Shown in pieces: positions 1-8,495 of a stretch of DNA of 64,000 nucleotides. The position numbers were made by a program, and so were the translations under genes. A model generated the notes under the pieces. It searched no databases. It had not been told where the DNA came from and saw only the letters and a program-made list of their open reading frames with translations. Source of the stretch: Rhodobacter sp. 24-YEA-8 (GTDB lineage: Bacteria > Pseudomonadota > Alphaproteobacteria > Rhodobacterales > Rhodobacteraceae); the NCBI RefSeq assembly GCF_900105075.1, contig NZ_FNSK01000003.1, positions 204,001-268,000 on the forward strand, in the 5' to 3' direction. The stretch's first letter is position 1. Each line of letters starts with the position of its first letter.

Positions 1-1
1 G

Positions 2-694
2 GAGATCTCGCAGAAATTCCTGGCGGATGAGGTGCCTGACCCGGTGCTGCGTGCCCATCTGACCCCAGATCATGCGCTCGGCTGTAAACGCCCGGTTATC
101 AGTGACAATTACTATCGCTCACTTGGAAATCCGAATGTCACGCTGGTGCCGGAAGGAGTCACCCGGATCGAAGACGGCAGACTTGTGACCGCCAGTGGCA
201 GGGAGTTCGAGGTCGATACCATCGTCCTGGCCACCGGCTTCTATTTCGGCGGGCATATCCTTGATCTGGTTCAACGGCGCGATGGTCAGAGTGTCGGGAG
301 CTTCCAGGCAGGGCACCCCCGCGCCTATAAGGCAATCTCGGTTGCGGGCTGCCCCAACCTCTACCTGGTTGGTGGCCCGGCTCCGAATGGTCAGATCTGG
401 AATGGACTTTACCCCGGCGAGGGCGTTGCAGCCTATGTGATCAGGGTGATGGAATATCTGCAAGCACACGACCTGCGCGCTGTCGAGGTCACCCATGAAG
501 CAGAGATCGCCTGGAAGGCCGCAACTGATGAGATCCTCGACAAGTCGCCCGTGGTGGCGGGGGGCTGCGTGAACTATGCGCAGGACAGCAAGGGACATAA
601 TAAGGCCACCTGGCCTGGCAACCTGGCATCAATGACCATGGCGATGTCCCATTTCGAGGCCTCGGATTACCATGCGATCCGAGGCCTGCCCTGA
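2..694 (+). CDS. Flavin-containing monooxygenase, C-terminal part (5' partial)
   Basis: The reading frame is open from the window edge to the TGA at 692-694, so the N-terminus with the first FAD-binding GxGxxG lies upstream. What remains has the family's late motif VLATGFYFGG (the ATG-containing second nucleotide-binding strand) and then NLYLVGGPAPNGQ, typical of Baeyer-Villiger/cyclohexanone-monooxygenase-like flavoproteins, which use FAD and NADPH to oxygenate ketones or heteroatoms. The substrate cannot be inferred. The gene is followed within 35 bp by insertion-sequence debris, so it marks the edge of an unstable region. The family is clear, but subfamily assignment needs the missing half. 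Confidence 0.8.
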   Translation, partial: EISQKFLADEVPDPVLRAHLTPDHALGCKRPVISDNYYRSLGNPNVTLVPEGVTRIEDGRLVTASGREFEVDTIVLATGFYFGGHILDLVQRRDGQSVGSFQAGHPRAYKAISVAGCPNLYLVGGPAPNGQIWNGLYPGEGVAAYVIRVMEYLQAHDLRAVEVTHEAEIAWKAATDEILDKSPVVAGGCVNYAQDSKGHNKATWPGNLASMTMAMSHFEASDYHAIRGLP

Positions 695-725
695 CGTTGC
701 TCGCTGCGGCTGGTCCAGTCTGACG

Positions 726-875
726 GGCTCTGTTGCACAAATCCCGTGCTGGATTCATCTTGTGAATCCAGCGTGGTAGCTGGGCTGGATAAGCAGAGCG
801 AACACACCGACCTGCAAGACGCTGACCTGGCCCGCATATAACAAGGCGCTCAGGCGTCGCGGTTCGTTGTAAGCG
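726..875 (+). pseudogene. Remnant of an IS5-type element: left end plus transposase N-terminus
   Basis: The stretch begins with GGCTCTGTTGCACAAA, a common terminal repeat of IS5-type elements. On the plus strand the following DNA encodes pieces of a transposase N-terminus in two frames, including YNKALRRRGSL around 838-870, the hallmark 'YN.ALR.RGSL' of these proteins. The frame is broken between the pieces, and the similarity stops near 875 where IS66-like sequence begins. It is a dead fragment. Confidence 0.55.
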
Positions 876-902
876 GTCGCTGTGCCGCACCTGCGCCCGC
901 CT

Positions 903-1170
903 TCAGGCTTTGAAATTCCAGGGCAGATGGTCGCCGAGCCTGCTCTGCGGATGCCCACCGGCGATCCCGGTCAGTGTTGTGCTGAGATAGACGAAGGGCT
1001 CGACGCCGTTGATATTGCAGGTCCCGATCAGCGACGCGAGGCGGCCCCAGGCGATGCCACCCTCATCATGGCCGGCGAAGAGCGCATTCTTGCGGCTCAG
1101 GACGATGGGTCACATCAGGTTTCCACGCGGTTGCTGTCGATCTCGACGCGGCCGGCTGTGAGGAAGGTCT
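903..1170 (-). pseudogene. IS66-family TnpC transposase, C-terminal remnant
   Basis: Read on the minus strand, the region encodes RKNALFAGHDEGGIAWGRL, then SLIGTCNINGVEPFVYLSTT and GDHLPWNFKA followed by a stop at 903-905. This is the conserved C-terminus of IS66 TnpC. Just upstream the frame is interrupted by a stop and a shift; AGRVEIDSN is in another frame. Only about 90 codons survive, so the gene is inactive. Confidence 0.75.
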
Positions 1171-1375
1171 GTCACCCCTCCCAGTGGTTATGGATACAGG
1201 TGAGCTTCTCCCCCAAACGTGACTTAGCCGAGATCCTGCGACGTTTCTCGTGCAGCGCTGTGACCCCCGATGCTCATCCAGTTGAGGCCAGAGCCGACGG
1301 CTGAATTTGGCGCGGTTGCGCCGACGGAGCAATGGGCGCCCCGCGCAGCGGTTCACATCCGCGAAGCTGATAGCC

Positions 1376-1432
1376 CATTGCGGTGAGTTGGGCGAACGTG
1401 CGGTGCGGCTGGTCTTCGATAACGAGGGTCAG
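1376..1432 (+). pseudogene. Tiny IS3-family OrfA fragment
   Basis: About 18 codons read GELGERAVRLVFDNEG, resembling the start of IS3-family OrfA proteins (consensus near 'EFGERAVRLVFD'). Nothing else of that element is visible here. It lies between IS66 debris and a serine-recombinase fragment. The short length limits confidence. Confidence 0.35.
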
Positions 1433-1505
1433 CAGGGCCCGCACCGGCAGGGGACCCGCGCGGACGGACATGCCGAACGGCGCCCCGCGCTGGACCCGAT
1501 GATGC

Positions 1506-2129
1506 GTGGAGCGCCTCATGGATCCGGAGCTGGTGAAGGTGTTCGCGGCGGAATACATCGCCGAGCGCAACCGCCTCGCCGCGACCCATGTCGATGACAC
1601 GGCGGCGAAGAAACAGGAACTGGCCAAGGTGATCCGGGATCAGGACATCCTGGTGAACGCGCTCCTTGCTGGGACCCCGGCGGAACGGATCAAGGCGAAG
1701 ATGGAACAGCTCGAGACGCGCCAGAAACTGCTGGAGAAAGACCTGGCCACCTCCCCTGCCCCCGGCTCTACGATCCGCATCCACCCTAAGATGGCGGACA
1801 CCTATCACGACCGCATCCGCAGCCTGATCACGGGCCTGACGGAGCCCTTCGGCAAATCCGAGGCGCGGGAGGCAATCCGGGGTCTGATCACGAAGATAGT
1901 GGCGACGCCTGTTCCGACCAAAGGCAAGCGGTTCACGCTCGATTTGACGCTTCACGGCGATCTTGCGGGCATTCTAGCCTTGAGCCTGAATGCGGATCTG
2001 GCGTCCGGACAGCAAAAAACCTCCCTGTTACAGGAGGTTGATGTAAGTGTAGGATTTCTGGTTGCGGGGGCGTGCAACCAACGATACTTGCGATTGGTCG
2101 AGCGCCAGATCCCCAAGCTCGCCGCTTAG
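1506..2129 (+). pseudogene. Large serine recombinase, C-terminal fragment
   Basis: About 200 codons remain. They begin near LMDPELV, the segment that in large serine recombinases lies between the zinc ribbon and the coiled coil. They continue through a charged helical stretch and end with IRGLITKIV and LHGDLAGILALS, a typical C-terminal signature of recombinases from phage-like and Tn4451-like mobile elements. The resolvase catalytic domain with its serine, the recombinase domain and the zinc ribbon are absent. The upstream neighbour is unrelated IS debris, so this is a truncated leftover of an integrated element that cannot recombine DNA. Confidence 0.7.
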
Positions 2130-2185
2130 CGTAACCCATTATTGTGTATTGGGAAACCCCGCTCCCAAGTCCACTCGCCCCGCAT

Positions 2186-3445
2186 TCATGCCCAGAGGCA
2201 GGACAAGGGGGCCGCGACGAAACGATCCCCAAACGGAACGACGTCCGCGCTATCGTAGAGTACGACACCGCAGGCAAAGCGGTCGCCACAAGCATCAGCC
2301 AAAGCCCGGAGGCCGCCAAAGTCACCGGACTTCACTGTGGCGCTTGCCTTGACCTCGATCCCCACGATCATTCCGTCGTCACGCTCCAGCACGATGTCAA
2401 CTTCGCGCATCTGGCCATCGCGGAAGTGATAGGGGTTGAGCCGCAATTCGGAAGCCGACATCAGCTTCATAACCTCGGCGAAGACGAAGTTCTCCAGCAT
2501 GGCACCGAAAGCGCCGCGATCGGCCTTCACTCGCTCGATGGTCATCCCGCGCACGGCGGCGAGAAGACCGGAATCCAGAAAGTGCAGCTTTGGCGTCTTG
2601 ACGATGCGTTTCAGCGCGTTGGTGAACCAGGGCTGTAGCGTCGTGACCAGGAAAACCTGCTCCAGCAGGCCGACATAGCGCTGACCCGTTTTGTGCGTGA
2701 CATTGATGGCGGCCCCAAACTGGGAGTAGTTGACCAACTGCCCGGCATGCTCGGCCAGCAGCCGGACAAACTTTGGCAGTTCAGTCAGCTTCTCGAGATC
2801 GGCGATATCCCTGAGATCGCGCGTCAGGATCGAGGTAAGATAGGCTCGCGCCCAATCCTGCCTCCGCCGCTCGCTCTCGCGGCTGATCACCTCCGGGTAG
2901 CCGCCTCGAAGCACCAGCCTGACAAGATCCTCGCCAAGGATCGGACTTTGGCACTTTGGCAGCTTGCCGTCGAACAACTGCTCCAGGAACGTCGGCGCCC
3001 TGCCCTCGATCTCGGCCTGGGCCAGCGGCAACATGCGGATGGTCTCCATCCGCCCCGCAAGGCTGTCGGCCACGCGAGGCAGCGTCAGGACATTGGCAGA
3101 GCCGGTCAGTAGGAACCGCCCGGGGCGATAGTCCTCGTCGACGGATTTCTTGATCGCCAGCAGCAGGTCGGGCGCGCGCTGTATCTCGTCGATGATCGCA
3201 AGGTCAAGGCCACGAATGAAGCCTGTAGGATCTGTCCGGGCCGCCTCCAAAACGGTCTGGTCATCGAGTGTAATGTACCTGCGCCCGACCTCGCCCATCT
3301 TGCGTACCAGCGTGGTCTTGCCGGCCCGCCGTGGCCCGACGATGAGGACCACCGGGGTATCGGTCAGCACCTCTTCCACGCGCTGCGTAACGAACCGCTC
3401 GTACATGCCCACTCCCGATCCTTGCAGATTGGAACTATCACTCAT
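2186..3445 (-). CDS. AAA_14 / DUF4143 family ATP-binding protein
   Basis: This 419-residue protein has a Walker A motif GPRRAGKTTL near residue 37 and a Walker B-like LAIIDEIQ near residue 82. It also has the sensor-type FLLTGSAN and the C-terminal DUF4143 nuclease-like region, with GIEVKAS near residue 365. This architecture is widespread in bacteria and often linked to accessory DNA. Some members are suspected antitoxin or defence components, but no function is established. The neighbours are mobile-element remnants on one side and a broken transglutaminase on the other, with no partner gene. The true start may be the ATG at codon 14 (MYERFVTQR), which matches the usual family start better. 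Confidence 0.85.
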   Translation of the reverse strand: MSDSSNLQGSGVGMYERFVTQRVEEVLTDTPVVLIVGPRRAGKTTLVRKMGEVGRRYITLDDQTVLEAARTDPTGFIRGLDLAIIDEIQRAPDLLLAIKKSVDEDYRPGRFLLTGSANVLTLPRVADSLAGRMETIRMLPLAQAEIEGRAPTFLEQLFDGKLPKCQSPILGEDLVRLVLRGGYPEVISRESERRRQDWARAYLTSILTRDLRDIADLEKLTELPKFVRLLAEHAGQLVNYSQFGAAINVTHKTGQRYVGLLEQVFLVTTLQPWFTNALKRIVKTPKLHFLDSGLLAAVRGMTIERVKADRGAFGAMLENFVFAEVMKLMSASELRLNPYHFRDGQMREVDIVLERDDGMIVGIEVKASATVKSGDFGGLRALADACGDRFACGVVLYDSADVVPFGDRFVAAPLSCLWA

Positions 3446-3677
3446 GTTAATTGGGAGTCAACGTCATGACATCTGGGAGTGATGTGTTTCCAGTGGACTT
3501 TCCATAAGCAAGACGTATGCAACTACAACCTGTGTCCAGTCGCCGAGCCGCTCGCAACAAAGATCGGCCCTTACCTGCCGCTCGGCCTCTATTGATGCTG
3601 CATTGCCGCCTTCCTCGAAGCGGTCACTCGACTCATGCCGCAGCGGAATTTTATCCAGGACGGTGGCGATATTTCTT

Positions 3678-4487
3678 TCACTGTGCCACCTCGTAGGTCC
3701 AGACCCGGAAGGATTTCAGGACATGGGGGCCGAATGAATTGATCAGGGGAACATCGGTTGCGTCACGCCCCCGCGCCACCACGATCCGGCCGATCCGCGG
3801 TTTGTTGTTGCGCGGATCGAACGTGTGCCACGCCCCATCAAGCCAGACTTCCATCCATGCGCTGAAATCCATCGGATCGACCACCGGCACGCCAATATCG
3901 CCCAGATGTCCGTTGACGTAGCGGGCGGGAATATTGAGGCACCTGCAAAGCGTCACCGCAAGATGCGCAAAATCGCGGCACACGCCGATGCGCTCCTGCC
4001 AGGCCTCGAATGCCGTCCGTGTAGCGCGGGCCTGCATTTAGTCGAACTGGATATGTCCGTTCACATAGTCGCAGATCGCCTGAACCCGCCCCCAGCCGGG
4101 CGCGACTGCACCGAAGAGATCCCAGGCCGTCTGGCTGAGCCGGTCGGTTTCGCAATAGCAGCTGCCCATCAGGTAGACCAGGCAATGATCAGGAAGATCA
4201 ACCACCGATACCTCCCGCGCTTCGGGCAGGACGCGGTCAGGCAGACCACTGTCGGCGATGGTGGCATCACCCCAGATCGTCAGATCCCCGGCGGGCGCGG
4301 TCAGCCTGCGACAACGGTTCCCATAGAGGTCAAGGTAGGTCGAATTCGTCAGCCCGGCAGGGGTCGTGAAGAAGGTTTCGGGTTTGCGCAGATCTGCCGC
4401 ACGATCTTCGTGCACCTCGAGCAGGCAGACCAGCGGTGTGGGCTGTGAGCAGGTGAGGGCGATTTCGTAACCATAGCGTATCAGCAT
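3678..4487 (-). pseudogene. Transglutaminase-like protein, split by an in-frame TAA
   Basis: Two directly abutting open segments in the same frame together give about 269 codons, the normal length for bacterial transglutaminase-like proteins (COG1305). The first (149 codons from 4487) holds the beta-sandwich N-terminal domain. The second (119 codons) holds the core with GVCRDFAHLA (catalytic cysteine) and WHTFDPRNN (aspartate). They are separated only by a TAA at 4038-4040, directly followed by ATG, where a tyrosine-like codon would be expected. Either this is a nonsense mutation or the second half is re-initiated. The residue where many relatives carry the catalytic histidine (F-H-A-W) reads FSAW. 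An intact paralogue lies at 16.9 kb. Confidence 0.75.
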
Positions 4488-4637
4488 CGAGTCTCCGGTT
4501 TATGAGCGTGTAACGACATCCGGGCCCTGGGCAGAGGGCGCGGAGCGATCGGATATGCGGTTGCGGCAGAGCGTACCCCGCGCCCGGAAACACTATGTCG
4601 ACTGCAGAGACGAATGTGCTGATTGCGCCTTCGGAAG

Positions 4638-4663
4638 AACGGGCGTGATCGCGGGCGAGTTCC
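4638..4663 (-). promoter_or_regulatory. Candidate EcfG-type promoter upstream of the transglutaminase pseudogene
   Basis: On the minus strand GGAAC (4663-4659) is followed after 17 bases by CGTT (4641-4638), the alphaproteobacterial general-stress consensus. It lies about 150 bp upstream of the pseudogene start in the right orientation. Sequence match only. Confidence 0.4.
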
Positions 4664-4687
4664 ATAGAGGTTGGGCGTCGGCGGCGC

Positions 4688-5053
4688 GGCGGTCAAGAAC
4701 ATTCATAAAGTTTGCGATCGGCTGGGCTGCCGATTGTAGTTTGCATGCCGAGATCCGATGTCGACGGAACCGACACGCAACCTTGCGTGGAGAAAAGCGC
4801 CGTCCTGCTTCCCGGATTCACCTGCCAGACGCGGCGCCAGATCAGGCTGGCGAAGCCGGAAACTGCGGCAAGGAGGGCGAAAGCGGCGGTTTGCCGACTG
4901 TGCGCACCGCAGTTCGCACTGCATTGGAGGTTGAAAACCCCGCCTCTGCCCGTTAACCGGATGGGGCCTGAACAGACCGCTGACATAATGGCTTTTTGCC
5001 AGGGCCGGAGAACTCTCTCCTCACGTTGCCGGAGAGAAGATGTGTAGGCACAG
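4688..5053. other. Intergenic region upstream of the desaturase, no gene seen
   Basis: About 370 bp between the divergent transglutaminase pseudogene leader and the desaturase. The open frames here have no recognisable family, and I see no clear ribosome site for them. It presumably holds the desaturase promoter. Confidence 0.4.
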
Positions 5054-6079
5054 ATGACAAATCAAACAGGTCGGCCTGCCCCGGCGCTTCCCCGCACTGC
5101 GCGCGCATGGCTCAGCGTCCTTGCGCGGTACCGCGAACCGACGATGGCGCGCAGCCTGTTCGAACTGGCAGTAACGCTTGTGCCGTTCGTCGCGCTTTGG
5201 GTGCTGGCCTGGGCGGCGCTTTCTGTGAGTGCCTGGCTGGCGCTGGCTGTGGCGCTTCTGAATGGTGCGTTCCTTGTCAGGATCTTCGTCATTCAGCATG
5301 ACTGCGGGCATGGCGCGTTTCTGTCGAACAGGAAAGCACAGGACTGGCTCGGTCGCAGCCTTGGCGTTCTGACCCTGACACCCTATGCCGTTTGGAAACG
5401 CACCCACGCGATCCATCACGCGCATCATGGTGACCTTGACCACCGCGGAATCGGTGATGTTCTGACCCTGACCGTCGAAGAATACCGGGCCCGCCCGGCT
5501 TTCGGCCGCCTCATGTATCGTATGTATCGCCATCCGATTGTGCTGTTCCTGCTGGGACCCGGCTACCTGTTCATCCTACAAAACCGGTTGCCTTTCGGCT
5601 TGATGAAATCGGGCTGGCGATACTGGACCTCGGCCATGGGCACCAATGCGATGATCGGGATCGCCCTGGCCCTGATGATATGGTTCGGCGGCCTGATGCC
5701 GGTTCTGATGATCTTCATGCCCACCTCTGTCGTGGCGGCGACAATCGGGGTCTGGCTGTTCTACGTTCAGCACCAGTTCGAAGAGACCCACTGGTCCCGC
5801 GGAAAGCACTGGCAACTCTACCATGCGGCGCTCGAGGGCAGTTCACATTACGTGCTTCCGCAGCCGCTGCGCTGGCTGTCCGGAAATATCGGCATCCACC
5901 ATGTGCATCACCTGTATTCCCGGATTCCATTCTACCGGCTGCCAGAGGTCATCCGGGATCACCGCGAACTGGCAGAGGCTCAACGGCTCACCATCAGCGA
6001 GAGCATTGCTGCGGTTCGGCTGCATCTCTGGGACGAGGAAGAGGGCAGGCTTGTGACCTTTGCCGAGGCTCGCGCGTAG
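5054..6079 (+). CDS. Fatty acid desaturase (membrane-bound, DesA type)
   Basis: This 341-residue integral membrane protein has the three histidine boxes of acyl-lipid desaturases: HDCGHG near residue 82, HAIHHAHHGD near 118 and HHVHH near 281, plus HQFEETHW near 240. These ligate the di-iron centre that introduces a double bond into membrane acyl chains using O2. Hydrophobic segments around residues 35-75 and 185-235 fit the usual two helical hairpins. Homologues of this length act on omega-6 or delta-12 positions, but the regiospecificity cannot be read from sequence. The gene stands alone and is convergent with the DUF982 gene. Confidence 0.9.
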   Translation: MTNQTGRPAPALPRTARAWLSVLARYREPTMARSLFELAVTLVPFVALWVLAWAALSVSAWLALAVALLNGAFLVRIFVIQHDCGHGAFLSNRKAQDWLGRSLGVLTLTPYAVWKRTHAIHHAHHGDLDHRGIGDVLTLTVEEYRARPAFGRLMYRMYRHPIVLFLLGPGYLFILQNRLPFGLMKSGWRYWTSAMGTNAMIGIALALMIWFGGLMPVLMIFMPTSVVAATIGVWLFYVQHQFEETHWSRGKHWQLYHAALEGSSHYVLPQPLRWLSGNIGIHHVHHLYSRIPFYRLPEVIRDHRELAEAQRLTISESIAAVRLHLWDEEEGRLVTFAEARA

Positions 6080-6190
6080 TCCGGCCCGAAAACATGACCT
6101 GTGCCATGAGGCCCATATTCAGGTGCCGTCCGTCGGGAGCCAGGCCGATCTGGCGGCACCAGGACCGGACCGGTGCGTACAGACCGTTAT

Positions 6191-6427
6191 TCAGGCGGCC
6201 TGACGGCTGGACAGGGCAATGAGATCTTCAGGAACGAAGCCCGCAGTGCGGGTCGCAGCGATGAACGCGCGCCGCGCAGTTCCGACCGAACCCATGCAGT
6301 GCATGGCCGCATCAACATGACGCAGCGCCCGTTCGTGGGCGATATCCGACACGGGCCACTTTCTGGACAGCCAGTATTGTGCCTGCTCTATAGTATTGAA
6401 TTTCTGCATATCGCCATCTGGCGACAT
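6191..6427 (-). CDS. DUF982 domain protein
   Basis: This 78-residue protein carries the DUF982 pattern: W near residue 24, then ERALRHVDAAMHCMG and ARRAFIAATRTAGF in the C-terminal half. DUF982 proteins are small, of unknown function, and common in Rhizobiales and Rhodobacterales, often on replicons with many stress genes. A second ATG at codon 7 (MQKFNTIEQ) is an equally possible start. Confidence 0.75.
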   Translation of the reverse strand: MSPDGDMQKFNTIEQAQYWLSRKWPVSDIAHERALRHVDAAMHCMGSVGTARRAFIAATRTAGFVPEDLIALSSRQAA

Positions 6428-6581
6428 GACAAAGGACAGGGGGTTCCCCCCAGTGGATTTCTATCAAGTCAAATCTTTCAGGGAGATGGAGAACCGGTAC
6501 ATTCGTGATGTAGGGACGGTTCAGGAAGGCGGGCAGGTCCGGACAGCGCCGATCCCGCCTGTGGTGTCAGAGCGCCTGAAC

Positions 6582-6821
6582 TCAGGCGAGCGTAAGGTTC
6601 GTCGCCGATTCACGGCCATTGCGGTCACGCTCGATGTCGAACGAGACGGCCTGACCGTCATCAAGACCGCGCAGCCCGGCACGCTCCAGAGCGGTGACAC
6701 GGACGAAGATGTCCTTGACCCCACCTTCGGGAGCGATGAAAACAAAACCTTTGGTGGAGTTGAACCATTTCACGGTGCCATGGCCATCGTGATATTCCTT
6801 TTCAATATGCTGCCCACACAA
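6582..6821 (-). CDS. Cold-shock domain protein with an altered N-terminus
   Basis: GTVKWFNSTKGFVFI and GGVKDIFVRVTALERAG define a cold-shock domain of about 65 residues, a single-stranded nucleic-acid-binding RNA chaperone. The expected start would be an ATG preceded by AAGGA and encoding M-A-x-G-T-V-K-W. Here the ATG in that position is one base out of frame, so the open frame begins further upstream with an unusual leader (MCGQHIEKEYHDGHG). In the RNP1 motif the usual GFGFI is GFVFI, and FVHV/FVHI is FVRV. The gene may be drifting toward a pseudogene or use the alternative start. Confidence 0.7.
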   Translation of the reverse strand: MCGQHIEKEYHDGHGTVKWFNSTKGFVFIAPEGGVKDIFVRVTALERAGLRGLDDGQAVSFDIERDRNGRESATNLTLA

Positions 6822-7344
6822 CGTAGCAGCCCGGCAAAGCTGAAGATCGAATGCTGAGCCGAAAGGAACAGGTCCGAAAAAACATATGCTGGTTACTTAT
6901 AGGGCAAGGAGCATGTAATTGCGAGCTCTATCTGATCAGCCCCGACAATCAACTCCAACCCGTTGTGCAGGTTAGTCATTTTTCGGGTTGTTTCGATCAC
7001 CCGGTTCTTCCTTCAAATGTTCCTCCGAATCAGTGCCGAGGTCTGGAATTTTCCCAGCGGTCGGCTGGATGCCGCCCTTTTTCCCAAAACTGGTTTCCGG
7101 TATGATCGAGGGGCAGCTTTTTGGCTGAGAAATTCGGCCAGATTGAAAGGCACCTTCGGCGAGGAGTATCCCATATATCTTCCCCTGATTTGCAAAGCAA
7201 AGCGGCGGAGCAGGCTCCGCCGCTTTACCTTCCCGGCTACTCTTTTATGACAGGTGCGGACGAGCCGTAACTTGACGTCGCCTTGTCTTGCCAATTCACA
7301 CGGGAACCATGACTGCCCAAAAGAGGCAGCGTTCTATTCCTGGA
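6822..7344. other. Intergenic region, no convincing gene
   Basis: Open frames are present on both strands (for example minus 7013-7294) but show no family signature. The only clear structure is the hairpin at 7200-7225. Confidence 0.4.
7200..7225. terminator. Strong hairpin, probable terminator
   Basis: AAGCGGCGGAG, a CAGG loop and CTCCGCCGCTT form a perfect 11-bp stem. Each side is flanked by T/A-rich ends, with AA on the left arm and TT on the right, so it could terminate in either direction. Confidence 0.55.
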
Positions 7345-7509
7345 TCAGTTTGTGTAGCCGGACATAAGGCGTATCGCGATCCCGACGGTGGCCCCGACCT
7401 TCATCTGATTTTCATCATGCGCTGCACCAGCCTCAGCGTGTATCGTCCTGCCAACGCCGCCAATAGAGTGCGCAGGCATTGGCTCACAGCGCTTGTCCGA
7501 TTTTATCAT
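7345..7509 (-). CDS. Hypothetical small protein
   Basis: A 54-codon frame starts at an ATG preceded by AAGGAAATTTC, a good ribosome site. I do not recognise the product. It has no membrane segment and is of mixed charge. Weakly supported by the ribosome site only. Confidence 0.35.
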   Translation of the reverse strand: MIKSDKRCEPMPAHSIGGVGRTIHAEAGAAHDENQMKVGATVGIAIRLMSGYTN

Positions 7510-7576
7510 GAAATTTCCTTCTATTTTCAGTGATGCCTTGCTTCTGATGAGGCCCGGCACGAATTATGAAAGCTTA

Positions 7577-7783
7577 TTATCGACGAGACTTACTCTTCGG
7601 AGGAGGGTTCGAGGACAATTCCTCCTCTTTTGCCAAACGAGCCGCACGAAGTGACAGAGTCAATTCATGGCGTTTTCGGGCTTCCGCTTCGACAATATCT
7701 CGTGCAGCAACGGTGGTGCGATCCATGATGCTTTCTCTCGGTGACGATCGAAGGACCTCTTGCTTCTTTTTCCTGTCAGCCAA
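7577..7783 (-). CDS. Hypothetical small charged helical protein
   Basis: The frame encodes a highly charged helix with IMDRTTVAARDIVEAEARKR and then SLRAARLAKEEE, ending with a basic tail KSKSRR. The heptad-like charge pattern suggests a soluble coiled-coil or helical protein. The start is uncertain: I chose the TTG at 7783 with GGGGA upstream, but the frame extends to 7885 and an internal ATG exists at 7726. Function unknown. Confidence 0.45.
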   Translation of the reverse strand: MADRKKKQEVLRSSPRESIMDRTTVAARDIVEAEARKRHELTLSLRAARLAKEEELSSNPPPKSKSRR

Positions 7784-7885
7784 ATCAATCCCCGCTTCGT
7801 GGCATGCCTGCAGATCAGGCAGCAACAACCACACCGGCAAAAGCCGATGTGGAAATAAGAGAATTTTACGGATATTTCTCACCAA

Positions 7886-8301
7886 GGAGACAAATCACGC
7901 ATTCGCCCAGCCTCCCGGCCAGACAAATTCTGCTTTTATTCCAAGTAAGCTATAACTCTCAAAAATCAAGGTGCAACGATCAGGTTCCTCTCAAATATGA
8001 TCTGAAGGCGACCCAACTACATGATATGATACAACCTTATGGGCGCCCTGCGAGACAGCTGCAACACCGCCAAATTTGAGGGATTGCTTTTTGTGGCCTT
8101 TTCCATCATTCTCGTGCCAGAGGTCGATCTGGTGTCGAGAACGCTCCGCCAGGCACTTCTGTCTTTCTATCCAAAAATTGTCACCACTCCTTCATGGGGT
8201 GAATACAATGGCTGGTTCGAACCCTTCTCAGCATCTTCGTATCCCACGAGGACCGTATATTCACGTTCGACTTTGCGGTCGAACAGCTAAAGGACGATTT
8301 G
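7886..8301. other. Intergenic region upstream of the ndvB unit
   Basis: AT-richer than its surroundings, with no recognisable gene. It probably carries the promoter of the small-protein/ndvB unit. Confidence 0.35.
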
Positions 8302-8436
8302 ATGGCCAAGGGAAACAAACGCGGAAATCGTGAGGCGAAGAAGCCCAAACAGGTCAAGCCCGCACCTGTGGCGACGCCTTTGTTCGAAAAAGGCACGCTT
8401 GCAGCCGCGGCAACACCGAAGAAGAAAAAGGGTTGA
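8302..8436 (+). CDS. Small basic protein upstream of ndvB
   Basis: A 44-codon frame encodes MAKGNKRGNREAKKPK, a Pro/Ala linker (KPAPVATPLFEKG) and a KKKKG tail. It is lysine-rich, disordered-looking and nucleic-acid-binding in character. I recall similar short basic proteins as recurrent hypotheticals in Rhodobacterales. Its TGA (8434-8436) overlaps the TTG at 8433 that opens the long ndvB frame (TTGA), so the two may be co-transcribed and translationally coupled. Function unknown. Confidence 0.6.
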   Translation: MAKGNKRGNREAKKPKQVKPAPVATPLFEKGTLAAAATPKKKKG

Positions 8437-8495
8437 GCGGCGGCCTCGGAGTGGCTTTCAAACATATTCCTGGCAGAATAGCGAAGTCCTGGCAG

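Noticed and set aside
4743..4772. EcfG-like element before the desaturase (GGAAC followed by GTGG).
   Set aside because: The -10 does not match in either spacing, so no stress control of the desaturase is claimed.
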